NCBI GenBank assembly: GCA_947168065.1
Contig: CAMVKH010000002.1
Span: forward strand, 244,446-308,445
DNA length: 64,000 bases
Reading direction: 5' to 3'
From: an uncultured Bacteroidales bacterium
Lineage (GTDB): Bacteria > Bacteroidota > Bacteroidia > Bacteroidales > UBA932
Of the stretch, positions 8,530 through 16,179 are shown in pieces. The notes under the pieces are model-generated. The model saw only the letters and a program-made list of their open reading frames with translations, was not told the origin of the DNA and did no database searches. A program made the translations under genes and the position numbers. The first letter of the stretch is position 1. Every line of letters begins with the position of its first letter.

Positions 8530-9368
8530 AAAACGACGAAACCCCCATTCCCATTTCCCTGAATGATTATGTGCTCACCGGTGGCGGCTTCAATGGTGAA
8601 AGCTATGACCACAAGACCAATCCGGAGCTGATGCTCAAGCTCTATATGCCGGGCAAGATCGAGCAGCCGCTCTACGAATTGCACATGGCCCGCCTGGTGT
8701 ATGAAATGGGCATTCCGACGCCGAAGCCGGGCGATTATGTCGTGACCGACGACGGCCGCTATGGCATCCTCTTCAACCGGATCATCGGCAAGAAGTCGTA
8801 TTCCCGTGCCACGAGCGACCATCCGGAGCGGGTGCAGCAATATGCGGAAGAGTTTGCGCACATGTGTCTGGACCTGCATGCGGTGCATGTGGATACGACG
8901 AAGCTGGAAAGCGTGAAGGAGCGCTTCTACCAATATCTGGCCAGCAATCCTTTCTTCACGAAGGTCGAGAAAGACAAGATCGGGCGTTTCATCGCAGACG
9001 CGCCCGATACCGACACGGCCTGTCACGGTGACCTGCAGTACAGCAATGCGATCTTTGCCGGCGACCGGCGCTATTTCATCGACCTGGGTGATTTTGCCTA
9101 CGGCTACAATTTGATTGACGTGTCGATGGTCTATCTCTGCTGCTATCTCAGCGATCCGGCGTTCATCAAGGAGACCTACCATCTGGATTCTCCGTTGGCG
9201 CGCAAGTTCTGGGACTATTTCGCGCCTGTGTATTTCGGCAGTGACCGTTCGTTGAAGTCGATCGAGGAGGAGATTCTTCCGTATGCGGGTTTGCGGACGC
9301 TGATGATCGAATACAACTCGGGCTGTCCGATGCCCGAATTCCGGGCCGCCATGACCTTCTTACGATAA
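8526..9368 (+). CDS. Aminoglycoside phosphotransferase/choline-kinase-fold protein (TIGR02172-like)
   Basis: A 280-residue protein of the APH/ChoK kinase fold. The catalytic loop reads CHGDLQYSNAIF (around residue 160), with the expected Asp and Asn, and the metal-binding motif is FIDLGDFAYG, a DxD-like variant. The N-lobe has MLKLYMPG with a plausible nucleotide-binding Lys. Similar genes in Bacteroidota and Fibrobacter are often labelled TIGR02172; the substrate is unknown and there is no basis for calling it a resistance gene. The ATG overlaps the stop of the AraC-type gene, which favours this start over a longer upstream frame. Confidence 0.8.
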   Translation: MKNDETPIPISLNDYVLTGGGFNGESYDHKTNPELMLKLYMPGKIEQPLYELHMARLVYEMGIPTPKPGDYVVTDDGRYGILFNRIIGKKSYSRATSDHPERVQQYAEEFAHMCLDLHAVHVDTTKLESVKERFYQYLASNPFFTKVEKDKIGRFIADAPDTDTACHGDLQYSNAIFAGDRRYFIDLGDFAYGYNLIDVSMVYLCCYLSDPAFIKETYHLDSPLARKFWDYFAPVYFGSDRSLKSIEEEILPYAGLRTLMIEYNSGCPMPEFRAAMTFLR

Positions 9369-9416
9369 AATCTGGGTATTACGAAAGGCGAAGCAGAGCT
9401 CAGCGGAGCTTTTCGG

Positions 9417-10319
9417 CTATTCCGTTTTGTGTTCTTTCCGCCACATCTGCCAGCTGTTGAAGAGGTTCTGCCAGATGGAGTAGAGGGCGATGAAGACCGA
9501 TGCCAGGGGCAGGAGGTAGGTGTTCGCGATCCAAATGCCCATGGCGCTGTTCTTCTGGCCCAGGATCTGTCCGCCCGCGATGCGGTCGCCGTAGCGGCCG
9601 CCCAGCCATTTTCCGACGGCGAACTGCAGGATGCAGTAAAAGATGGAGGCGGCGCCCATGATCAGGATGTTGCTTACTTCGTGCTTTCCCTCCAGAAACA
9701 AGAAATCGATGGTCTGGCCCAAGGTAATGGTCAAGGCGGCGGCCCATAGATAGAACGACAGCCCTTTGTAGCGGCAGAGAAAAGCATTGACCCCCGGAAG
9801 GGCCCTCTGCAGGAAGAGCGCGGTGAAAAAAGGCAGGGCGATGGTCGGGGCGATGCGTCGGAAAATCAGCCAGACCGAGTCGAGGAAAGGCAGTTCCTGC
9901 AGGGTGCCGATGAAGGAAAAATAGACGGGGGCTACGAGGGCCACCATCAGGTTGCCCACGATGGTATAGGTGGTCACGGTCTCGCGGTTCGCGCCCAGGA
10001 TGGTGGCAATCACCACGGAAGAGGCCGCCACGGGGCAAAGCACGCCTGCCAGCACGCCCTGCGCCACCAGCTCGCTGGCCCCGAACGCCTTGAACAGGAA
10101 GTAACTGCCCAGTGAAACGACCACCTGGAAAAGCATGATCCACACATCCAGCATCGTGATTTTCAGCTTTTTCATGTCGACCGCCACGTTGTTGAGCAGC
10201 AGGATGGTGAAGATCAGATACGGGGTGGTCTCCCGCAGGTAGACGAGCGGGCTGTGAAAGAACAGGCCGACGACGATGGCGAAGGGGAGGACGTAGCTGC
10301 GGAGCTTGTGGAGCTGCAT
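9417..10319 (-). CDS. Bile acid:sodium symporter (SBF/BASS) family transporter
   Basis: A 300-residue membrane protein with about ten hydrophobic segments. GVLAGVLCPVAASSVVIATILGANRE and the later GQKNSAMGIWIANTYLLP match the two broken-helix ion-binding regions of the SBF family (the second being the E/Q-N-S-pattern). It likely imports an organic anion with sodium; the substrate is not deducible. It is the last gene of a four-gene minus-strand run after the nitroreductase, 3 bp from it. The stop is followed by a short GC-rich stretch that partly resembles the ~80 bp palindromic repeat of this window. Confidence 0.85.
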   Translation of the reverse strand: MQLHKLRSYVLPFAIVVGLFFHSPLVYLRETTPYLIFTILLLNNVAVDMKKLKITMLDVWIMLFQVVVSLGSYFLFKAFGASELVAQGVLAGVLCPVAASSVVIATILGANRETVTTYTIVGNLMVALVAPVYFSFIGTLQELPFLDSVWLIFRRIAPTIALPFFTALFLQRALPGVNAFLCRYKGLSFYLWAAALTITLGQTIDFLFLEGKHEVSNILIMGAASIFYCILQFAVGKWLGGRYGDRIAGGQILGQKNSAMGIWIANTYLLPLASVFIALYSIWQNLFNSWQMWRKEHKTE

Positions 10320-10322
10320 GGC

Positions 10323-10952
10323 CTACAGAATCAGGTCGTCCGTCACGATCTTGGGCACGAAGTGCGTGCCGTTTGCACGGTAATACTTCAGCGGTGCGCC
10401 GGCGTGGACCGGCACGAGTTCGATCTTTTCGGCGGGCTTGCCGATGGCCAGCACGAGCACGGGTTCGCAGGGGAGGGCGAAAGTATCGACCAGGGCGTTG
10501 CGGTTGAAGGCCCCGATGCAGATGCCACCCAAGCCCATTTCGGTGGCTTTGAGCAGCATGCTCTGGGCCGCGATGCCCACGTCCATGTGAACCCATTTGT
10601 CGGGTTCGACGCTGCTGCAGAGGATGATGAAGGCTTCGGGCTCGGTGCCGGGGAAAGGCAGGTGGAGTTCAGGCAGCGCGCCGCCGAGTTTATAGAGGCC
10701 TTGCATACGCTCCGAGCCGGTGGCTTTCGTCAGGAGCTTGAAACGCAGCACCTGCTGGTTGCGTCCTGAAGGAACCTTGGTGCAGACTTCCACGATGCGG
10801 CGCAGCTGGGCTTCGGTCACGATGCAGCTTTTGTCGTAGCCGCGGTAACTGCGGTTGCGACGCAGCAGCGTACTGAGCGAGGCCGCCGTCTTCTTGCCGG
10901 CCGTTTTTTTCTGAAATTCTTCGAACTTGTATTCTAAATAGTTGTCAGCCAT
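10323..10952 (-). CDS. Nitroreductase family protein
   Basis: A 209-residue FMN-dependent nitroreductase-fold protein. The FMN phosphate-binding RRNRSYRGYD lies near residue 32, VPSGRNQQVLRFKLL follows the usual S-x-x-N-x-Q-P pattern, and GLGGICIGAFNR is the typical C-terminal region near the flavin. Substrate is unknown; members reduce nitro compounds, quinones or flavins. The start was placed at the ATG before ADNYLEYKF, 2 bp after the chromate-transporter stop, because the longer open frame runs back through that gene. It is part of a chromate-transport/redox operon. Confidence 0.88.
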   Translation of the reverse strand: MADNYLEYKFEEFQKKTAGKKTAASLSTLLRRNRSYRGYDKSCIVTEAQLRRIVEVCTKVPSGRNQQVLRFKLLTKATGSERMQGLYKLGGALPELHLPFPGTEPEAFIILCSSVEPDKWVHMDVGIAAQSMLLKATEMGLGGICIGAFNRNALVDTFALPCEPVLVLAIGKPAEKIELVPVHAGAPLKYYRANGTHFVPKIVTDDLIL

Positions 10953-10954
10953 GG

Positions 10955-11479
10955 TTATATGTATAAAAGGATGCCGGCAACCGCCGACAGGCAGATCAAA
11001 AGGATGGAATCGACCTTGAACCAGGTGGCGGCGAAGCAGAGGACGAAGATGAGGTAGCTCTTCCAGTCGATGAAGGTTTCGCCGTTGAGGAAGAGGAGCG
11101 CAGCGGCGCCGATCATGCCGCAGATCATGGGCTTCATCCATTTCATGGCGCCCTGCATGTATCCGTTGTTCTTGAGCCGGTTGTAGAAGACGGTGATGAG
11201 CACCATCAGGGTCAGGGGCGGCAGCGAGACGGCGAAGGTGGTGAGCAGGGAGCCCCATACGTTGCCGGTCACGGTATAACCCACATAGGTGGCGCAGTTG
11301 ATGGCGATCGGGCCGGGCGTCATCTGCGACACGGCCACGATGTCGGCCAGTTCGGTGGCGGTCATCCAGCCGTGGCGGGTCACCATCTCGTTCTGGATGA
11401 GCGACAGCATGGCGTAGCCGCCGCCGAAACCGAAGAAGCCGATCTTCAGATAGGAAAGAAAGAGTTGCAGGTAGATCAT
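10955..11479 (-). CDS. Chromate transporter, half-size subunit (second copy)
   Basis: A 174-residue CHR-family membrane protein. FFGFGGGYAMLSLIQNE and the following QMTPGPIAINCATYVGY are the family signatures (G-F-G-G-G-x-A-M and T-P-G-P). Half-size CHR proteins act as pairs with opposite topology. It overlaps the first copy by ATGA, so the two are translationally coupled and probably form a heterodimer. The role as a chromate or sulfate-type anion exporter is inferred from the family. Confidence 0.9.
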   Translation of the reverse strand: MIYLQLFLSYLKIGFFGFGGGYAMLSLIQNEMVTRHGWMTATELADIVAVSQMTPGPIAINCATYVGYTVTGNVWGSLLTTFAVSLPPLTLMVLITVFYNRLKNNGYMQGAMKWMKPMICGMIGAAALLFLNGETFIDWKSYLIFVLCFAATWFKVDSILLICLSAVAGILLYI

Positions 11480-12024
11480 TTCGCTCCTCCTTCTTCGGGT
11501 TTTTCATAGAAGGTCAGCACCACGCCGATGAGGACGCCTGCCAGGATGAACCAGATGGGGGACACGCCCAGGTAGCAGATGACGGCGGCCACCACGCAGC
11601 CCAGGATCATGAAATACCAGGGCAGACGTTTGAGCATGTTGATGAAGGGGACGGCAATCAGGGCGATGACGGCGGGGCGTATGCCTTTGAAGGCGGCGAT
11701 GACGTAGGGATTGTCGCTGAATTCGGTCAGGTAGATGGCGATGACGAGGATGATGACGAACGAAGGGATGACGGCGCCGAGCACGGCGACAAGGGCGCCC
11801 CACCAGCCGGCCATTTTATAGCCGACAAACACGGCGGTGTTGAGGGCGAAGGGGCCGGGAGCGGAAGAGGCGAGGGCGAACTGGTCGTAGAATTCTTCTT
11901 TATCGAACCATTTCTTGCGGTCGACGACTTCTTTCTCGATCATCGGGATCATGGCGTATCCGCTTCCGAACGTGAACGCTCCGATCTTGAAAAAGGCCCA
12001 GAATAACTGAATAATAATCTTCAT
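11476..12024 (-). CDS. Chromate transporter, half-size subunit (first copy)
   Basis: A 182-residue CHR-family half protein, paired with the gene downstream. It carries FTFGSGYAMIPMIEKEVV and SSAPGPFALNTAVFVGYKMAG, parallel to the second copy with S-A-P-G-P instead of T-P-G-P. It heads the four-gene run (two CHR halves, nitroreductase, SBF transporter). No TAnnTTTG box is visible just upstream; instead an ~80 bp palindromic repeat lies there. Confidence 0.9.
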   Translation of the reverse strand: MKIIIQLFWAFFKIGAFTFGSGYAMIPMIEKEVVDRKKWFDKEEFYDQFALASSAPGPFALNTAVFVGYKMAGWWGALVAVLGAVIPSFVIILVIAIYLTEFSDNPYVIAAFKGIRPAVIALIAVPFINMLKRLPWYFMILGCVVAAVICYLGVSPIWFILAGVLIGVVLTFYEKPEEGGAK

Positions 12025-12030
12025 AGTTTA

Positions 12031-12110
12031 TCGCTCTGCTGAGCTCTGGTTTTTGTCCCGCTCGCAGAAAATGCTCGCGGCTCCAAAAACCACCCGCTCA
12101 GCTACGCTTG
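12031..12110. repeat. ~80 bp palindromic repeat element, copy 1
   Basis: An imperfect palindrome whose ends read TCGCTCTGCTGAGCTCTGG and CCACCCGCTCAGCTACGC, with an inner TGGTTTTTG/CCAAAAACCA stem and a GAAAA loop region. It matches copies at 27245-27328 and inside hydF at 23829-23906. It fills the space between the chromate-transporter start and the HD gene, and its right end supplies the TAG stop codon and final codons of the HD gene. Confidence 0.75.
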
Positions 12111-12740
12111 CATCTCGTGTATCCAAATATCTTCTAACAGGGCGTCCATCGCCTGTTCATCTTTCATCATCGTGCGCAGTTCCTGGAGTTTGCGGGCGTT
12201 CGGCGAATCCTCGAACCAGAGTTTCAGGTAGCCGCGTTCTCCGTATTTTTCGGCCAGGTGGGCCTTGGCGCGGGCCAGATGGCCGCTTTTGTCGAGCTCG
12301 GGATAGTGTTCGAGGCCGTACTGGACGGTGCGGACGACGATGGTCCGCGGGTCGATCTGCCGGTCGGCTTCGGCCACGATGCGACCGTAAAGGGAACGGG
12401 GCGCGGTCTTGGCGGAGGCGCGATGGTCTTCGACGGCTTCTTTCATCGTCTGGAGCTGTTCCGGCGTGAAATAGCGCGGAAGAACGGGGTCGGCCAGCAG
12501 GATTTTGCCCGAGTCGATGTGGTGGTTCTCCCGGCCGTTGACGATACCCAGGTCGTGGAAGGCGGCGATGATATAGACCATGTCGCGGTCCACCGCGACA
12601 CCCTGCGACGCAAGCAGGTCGGCCAGGGCGTCGCTCTGTCGGATCACGGTCGTGATGTGGTCGAGTTGGTGCGCCTTGTCGAAATGCGTGTAGCGCGGGA
12701 GGATTTCCGTCTCGACGTAGGCTTTCAGCGCGGGATTCAT
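12102..12740 (-). CDS. HD-domain phosphohydrolase-like protein
   Basis: A 212-residue protein with an HD fold: HQLDHITTVI near the N-terminus gives the first His, AAFHDLG (around residue 70) the HD pair, and a later H-x-x-x-H region (VEDHRASA) another ligand. Such proteins hydrolyse phosphate esters, often of nucleotides; the substrate is unknown. The ATG before NPALKAYV was chosen because it falls 16 bp after the flavodoxin stop; a longer frame overlaps that gene. The last codons and stop are contributed by the palindromic repeat element. Confidence 0.82.
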   Translation of the reverse strand: MNPALKAYVETEILPRYTHFDKAHQLDHITTVIRQSDALADLLASQGVAVDRDMVYIIAAFHDLGIVNGRENHHIDSGKILLADPVLPRYFTPEQLQTMKEAVEDHRASAKTAPRSLYGRIVAEADRQIDPRTIVVRTVQYGLEHYPELDKSGHLARAKAHLAEKYGERGYLKLWFEDSPNARKLQELRTMMKDEQAMDALLEDIWIHEMQA

Positions 12741-12756
12741 GGACGGCGGAAGCGGC

Positions 12757-13587
12757 TTATCGGACGACCTGCGTGAATACGGGCGCGGCACCTTCCTTCA
12801 CGGTGACATACACCTTCATTTCCCGTGCGGGAACGCCCTGAGGCGCATCCGGACGCGGCTGGTCGACGGCGGTAAACAGGTATTCGATGCCGTCCGGCAG
12901 GGCGCGGGATGCGACGGCGGCGGCCTTGGCGTTGATCATCGGGTAGTCTTTCACGGCTGCGTCGAAGATGGCGGCTTCAGCCTCCGTGACCGGCTGCTGC
13001 TCCGGGAAATCCGCTAGCTTCTCCACGAAGCCTTCCATGAAACCGCTTTCGATCAGGAAGCGGTCGATTTCCTCGGGGACGGCGTCCAGGCGGGCGGCGC
13101 GTACGCCGTAGCCGGGCAGGACGGACGCTTCGGGCTGTGCTTTCATGAGATCCTTGACGCTGGCATCCAGTCCGCCGCTGCCGAAGGTGCAGAAGGGGAC
13201 GATTTTCCGGCCGCTCAGATCGGTGTCACGCAGCCAGGTGATCACCGGCCGGGCGTAGGTGCCGAACCAGATGGGGTAGCCGAGGAAGATGACGTCGTAG
13301 GCGGCGATGTCCGCCTTGAGTGTCTGCACTTCGGGCAGCGTTTCTTCTTCACGTTCCTTCAGGCAGCGGGCGATGGTTTCCTGGTAGGTCCCGTCATACG
13401 GATTTACGGCCTCCAGGGCTTCGATATCGGCATTGAGCCGGGTGGCAATCGCTTCGGCGACCACTTTCGTGCTGCCGGTCTGGGAATAATAGAGGACGAG
13501 CACCTTCGGTGTTTCTTTCTTTGTGCCGCAGGAAACGGCGGCGAGCAGGACGACCATGGCGGCCAGGATCCATTTCATGTTTTTCAT
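12757..13587 (-). CDS. Flavodoxin-domain lipoprotein
   Basis: A 276-residue protein with a lipoprotein signal peptide (lipobox AAVSC, Cys at residue ~20), so it is anchored in an envelope membrane. KVLVLYYSQTGSTKVVAEAIA is the FMN phosphate-binding start of a flavodoxin, and FLGYPIWFGTYARPV and CTFGSGGLDAS are the other FMN loops. A C-terminal ~85-residue extension of unknown type follows. A membrane-anchored flavodoxin may carry electrons in the periplasm. It precedes the HD gene by 16 bp, and a TAAATTTG box lies 38 bp upstream. Confidence 0.87.
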   Translation of the reverse strand: MKNMKWILAAMVVLLAAVSCGTKKETPKVLVLYYSQTGSTKVVAEAIATRLNADIEALEAVNPYDGTYQETIARCLKEREEETLPEVQTLKADIAAYDVIFLGYPIWFGTYARPVITWLRDTDLSGRKIVPFCTFGSGGLDASVKDLMKAQPEASVLPGYGVRAARLDAVPEEIDRFLIESGFMEGFVEKLADFPEQQPVTEAEAAIFDAAVKDYPMINAKAAAVASRALPDGIEYLFTAVDQPRPDAPQGVPAREMKVYVTVKEGAAPVFTQVVR

Positions 13588-13625
13588 ATCGGTTTTCTAA
13601 AAAATTTTCACATGACTTTGGGACA

Positions 13626-13633
13626 CAAATTTA
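13626..13633 (-). promoter_or_regulatory. Promoter -7 box (TAAATTTG) of the flavodoxin gene
   Basis: TAAATTTG on the minus strand, 38 bp before the flavodoxin start, in an AT-rich divergent region. Confidence 0.55.
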
Positions 13634-13662
13634 TACAACTTTTTGGGCAGGAGGAAATAAAT

Positions 13663-14676
13663 ATGTATCTTTACAGAGATAAGTCCTTTATAGCCATGTT
13701 CGTGCGCAGAAAAACAAACAAGTCGGGCTCGCTCAGCATCTATGTCGTGGACAAGAGCCGGGGCCGTTACACGGTGGTCAAATCGTTTGGCACGGTCCGG
13801 ACGGAAGCTGCGGCGGACCTGCTGGAAAACAAGGCCCGCGAATGGGTGCGAGAGCAGGAAGGCGATCCCGAGACACTTTTCGACCGCATGGACGAAGTCC
13901 AGTTGCGCGAGTATGCGGCCACGCTGCCCGAAGGGCGGTTGGAGCTGGCCGGTCCGGAACTGCTCTATGGCGAACTGTTTGACCGGCTCGGCCTGGGCGC
14001 AGGGGAGGAGCCTCTCTTCCGTCACCTGGTCATCAGCCGGGTCTTCGCACCTGGCAGCAAACTGAAGGTACGGGACTATCTGCGCCGCTATCTGGGCGTA
14101 AAGCCCGAAGTGGAAGAGATCTACCGGGTGGTCGACGGTTGCCAGCTCGCGGAAATGACGGTCTCTTCCCAAATGCCTGCACGTTGTTATGTGCTGGCGA
14201 CAGCCCTTCCGAAAGTACCTTTCTGCCTTCTGACGGCGGCTGACGGCACGCCGGTGGCGGGCAAGTTGATCGAGCGCAAGGGAACGTTGGCGAAACACAA
14301 CCTGGCGATTCAGCGCTTTGCGAAGAAATACGGTTCCTTGGAACCCGTGACCATTGTCCGGCGCGGTGAAGAGGCCCGGCGCCTGGCCGCCTTCTTCAAG
14401 ATCGGCAAGAAAGACCTGGCGTTCAAGCCGCTGCTTCGCCGCCTGAAAGGCCGGGTCGAAGGGCATCTGTGCATCTGCCTGGCGGCCTGTGCCGTTGAAC
14501 ATGCGTTGGCGGCGCTGCTGGCAGACGCCCGCCTGTCTGTCTCTCCGGCAGCGGTCCGTGAATCCGCCTGCACCATGTTCCGCCTGAATTACCGCTCGAA
14601 CTACACCAACCGTCCCAAGTCGGTCCTTCTCCCGATGTCTCCGCAGCAGAAAGATCTCTACGATCTGATTCATTAA
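13663..14676 (+). CDS. Shortened IS1634-type transposase-derived protein
   Basis: A 337-residue protein. The N-terminus MFVRRKTNKSGSLSIYVVDKS is typical of IS1634/IS1549-type transposases of Bacteroidota, and near the C-terminus FKIGKKDLAFKPLLRRLKGRVEGHLCICL matches their last conserved block (K-x-D-L, R-P-x-x-H-R, I-x-A-H). Family members usually have ~500-600 residues; here the middle is contracted and I see no DDE catalytic triad. The frame is intact, with host-like codon use, and followed at once by a strong terminator. No terminal inverted repeats were seen. The chosen ATG follows AGGAGG; an internal ATG at 13696 (MFVRRK) is an alternative. Likely catalytically dead, perhaps domesticated. 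Confidence 0.72.
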   Translation: MYLYRDKSFIAMFVRRKTNKSGSLSIYVVDKSRGRYTVVKSFGTVRTEAAADLLENKAREWVREQEGDPETLFDRMDEVQLREYAATLPEGRLELAGPELLYGELFDRLGLGAGEEPLFRHLVISRVFAPGSKLKVRDYLRRYLGVKPEVEEIYRVVDGCQLAEMTVSSQMPARCYVLATALPKVPFCLLTAADGTPVAGKLIERKGTLAKHNLAIQRFAKKYGSLEPVTIVRRGEEARRLAAFFKIGKKDLAFKPLLRRLKGRVEGHLCICLAACAVEHALAALLADARLSVSPAAVRESACTMFRLNYRSNYTNRPKSVLLPMSPQQKDLYDLIH

Positions 14677-14712
14677 AATAAGCCAATTACTCTTTTTGTA
14701 ATTGGCTTATTT
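14676..14712. terminator. Bidirectional terminator, 15-bp perfect stem
   Basis: AAATAAGCCAATTAC pairs perfectly with GTAATTGGCTTATTT around a TCTTTTT loop, with A and T tracts on the two sides. It lies between the convergent transposase-like gene and the dipeptidase gene. Confidence 0.85.
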
Positions 14713-14732
14713 CCTATGGATTGTAAATTTTA

Positions 14733-16079
14733 TCAAAAGTATTTGTAGAACAGTGCGATCGACTCCATTCCTTTGAAGAGCTGGTCGAGCAGATAGCTCT
14801 CGTTCGGGGAATGGATGAAGTCACGCTCGAGGCCGAAACCCATCAGGAGCGGGTCGGCCTTGAGGGCGCGTTGCATCTCCGCCAGGATGGCGATGCTGCC
14901 GCCGCCGCGGCTCGGCACCGGGTCGATGCCGTAGACTTCGCCCATGGCTTTCGAAGCCGCCTTGTAGGCCTTCGAGGAGATCGGGATCAGGAAGCCGTCG
15001 CCGCCGTGGCGCTCTTCGACTTCGACCGTCACGCCCTTCGGCGCGATGGCCTTGAAATGCTTCGCGAAAAGCCTGGCGATGGTCTTCGAATCCTGGTTCG
15101 GCACCAGGCGCATCGAGATCTTGGCGTGGGCCTGGCTCGGAATCACCGTCTTGGAACCTTCGCCTGTGTAGCCGCCCCAGATGCCGTTGACATCGAGGCA
15201 CGGGCGGATGCCGATGCGCTCGAGGGTCGTATAGCCCTTTTCGCCCGTCAACGCCTTGACGCCCAGGCTGTCCATGAATTCCTTCGCATCGTAGGGCGCC
15301 CGGCCCAGCATGCGCCGGTCCTTGCGGCTGAGCTCGATCACGTCGTCGTAGAAGCCCTTGACCGTGATGTGCCCGTTCTCGTCGATCAGCGAGTCGATCA
15401 TCTTGCAGAGCGTGTTGATCGGGTTGTAGACGGCACCGCCGTAATGGCCCGAGTGCAGGTCCTTCTTCGGTCCCGTGACCGTGACCTCCATGTAGGTGAT
15501 GCCGCGCATGCCGCAGTTGATGGAAGGTATTTTTTCATTGAGCATCGTCGTGTCGGAGACCAGGATGATGTCGCAGGCCAGCAGCTTCTTGTGCGTCTTG
15601 ATCCATTTCGAGAGCGCTGCGGAACCCATCTCCTCCTCGCCTTCGAAGATGAACTTGATGTTGTGGCGCAGCTTCTTCTCGCGCACCAGGTATTCGAAGG
15701 CCTTGATGTGCATGAAGGTCTGTCCCTTGTCGTCATTCGCACCGCGGGCGTAGATGGCCCCGTCGCGGATCTCCGGTTCGAAAGGCGGGGAGACCCAGAG
15801 GTTCAGCGGATCGACCGGCATCACGTCGTAGTGCCCGTAGACCAGCACGGTCGGCAGCTTCGGGTCGAGCAGCTTTTCACCGTAGACCACGGGATGGCCG
15901 GTCGTCTCGTAGACGGCGGCCTTGTCGGCGCCTGCTTCCAGCAGCAGTTCGGTCAGCCGCTTCGCGCAACGGCGCATGTCCGGCTTGTGTGCCTCTTCGG
16001 AACTGATGGAGGGAATGCGGAGCAGGGAGAACAATTCGTCCAGAAAACGCTCGCGATTTTTTTCAATGTATTGTTTCAT
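14733..16079 (-). CDS. M20-family dipeptidase
   Basis: A 448-residue cytosolic zinc peptidase of the M20 carnosinase/PepV-like group. LVYGHYDVMPVDP (around residue 80) gives the first His and catalytic Asp, GANDDKGQ the bridging Asp, FEGEEEMGS the catalytic Glu and zinc Glu, VSDTTM the next ligand region, and HSPNESY the final His. GSLMG-like GRGGGSIA near residue 393 is also typical. It hydrolyses dipeptides or N-acyl amino acids. It has no signal peptide. It diverges from tig, with its own TATATTTG box 24 bp upstream. Confidence 0.92.
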   Translation of the reverse strand: MKQYIEKNRERFLDELFSLLRIPSISSEEAHKPDMRRCAKRLTELLLEAGADKAAVYETTGHPVVYGEKLLDPKLPTVLVYGHYDVMPVDPLNLWVSPPFEPEIRDGAIYARGANDDKGQTFMHIKAFEYLVREKKLRHNIKFIFEGEEEMGSAALSKWIKTHKKLLACDIILVSDTTMLNEKIPSINCGMRGITYMEVTVTGPKKDLHSGHYGGAVYNPINTLCKMIDSLIDENGHITVKGFYDDVIELSRKDRRMLGRAPYDAKEFMDSLGVKALTGEKGYTTLERIGIRPCLDVNGIWGGYTGEGSKTVIPSQAHAKISMRLVPNQDSKTIARLFAKHFKAIAPKGVTVEVEERHGGDGFLIPISSKAYKAASKAMGEVYGIDPVPSRGGGSIAILAEMQRALKADPLLMGFGLERDFIHSPNESYLLDQLFKGMESIALFYKYF

Positions 16080-16103
16080 AGAGATTTTGTTAACGATTTC
16101 CTA

Positions 16104-16111
16104 CAAATATA
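16104..16111 (-). promoter_or_regulatory. Promoter -7 box (TATATTTG) of the dipeptidase gene
   Basis: TATATTTG on the minus strand, 24 bp before the dipeptidase start, back to back with the tig promoter. Confidence 0.6.
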
Positions 16112-16124
16112 GGTATTTTTTTTG

Positions 16125-16132
16125 TATATTTG
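16125..16132 (+). promoter_or_regulatory. Promoter -7 box (TATATTTG) of the tig-clpPX run
   Basis: TATATTTG on the plus strand, 47 bp before the tig start. It is the only clear promoter box seen upstream of the whole tig-clpP-clpX-hydBAC run. Confidence 0.6.
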
Positions 16133-16179
16133 CGACCCTTTATGGAAAACCATCATCCTGAAAATATTTTATAAGCTAT

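Noticed and set aside
8526..9368. Antibiotic (aminoglycoside) resistance gene
   Set aside because: Only the kinase fold is shared with such enzymes; similar genes in Bacteroidota have unknown substrates and the context is not a resistance locus.
9369..9416. Fourth copy of the ~80 bp palindromic element
   Set aside because: Only about 16 nt (GCTCCGCTGAGCTCTG, minus strand) match; the rest does not align, so it is at most a remnant.
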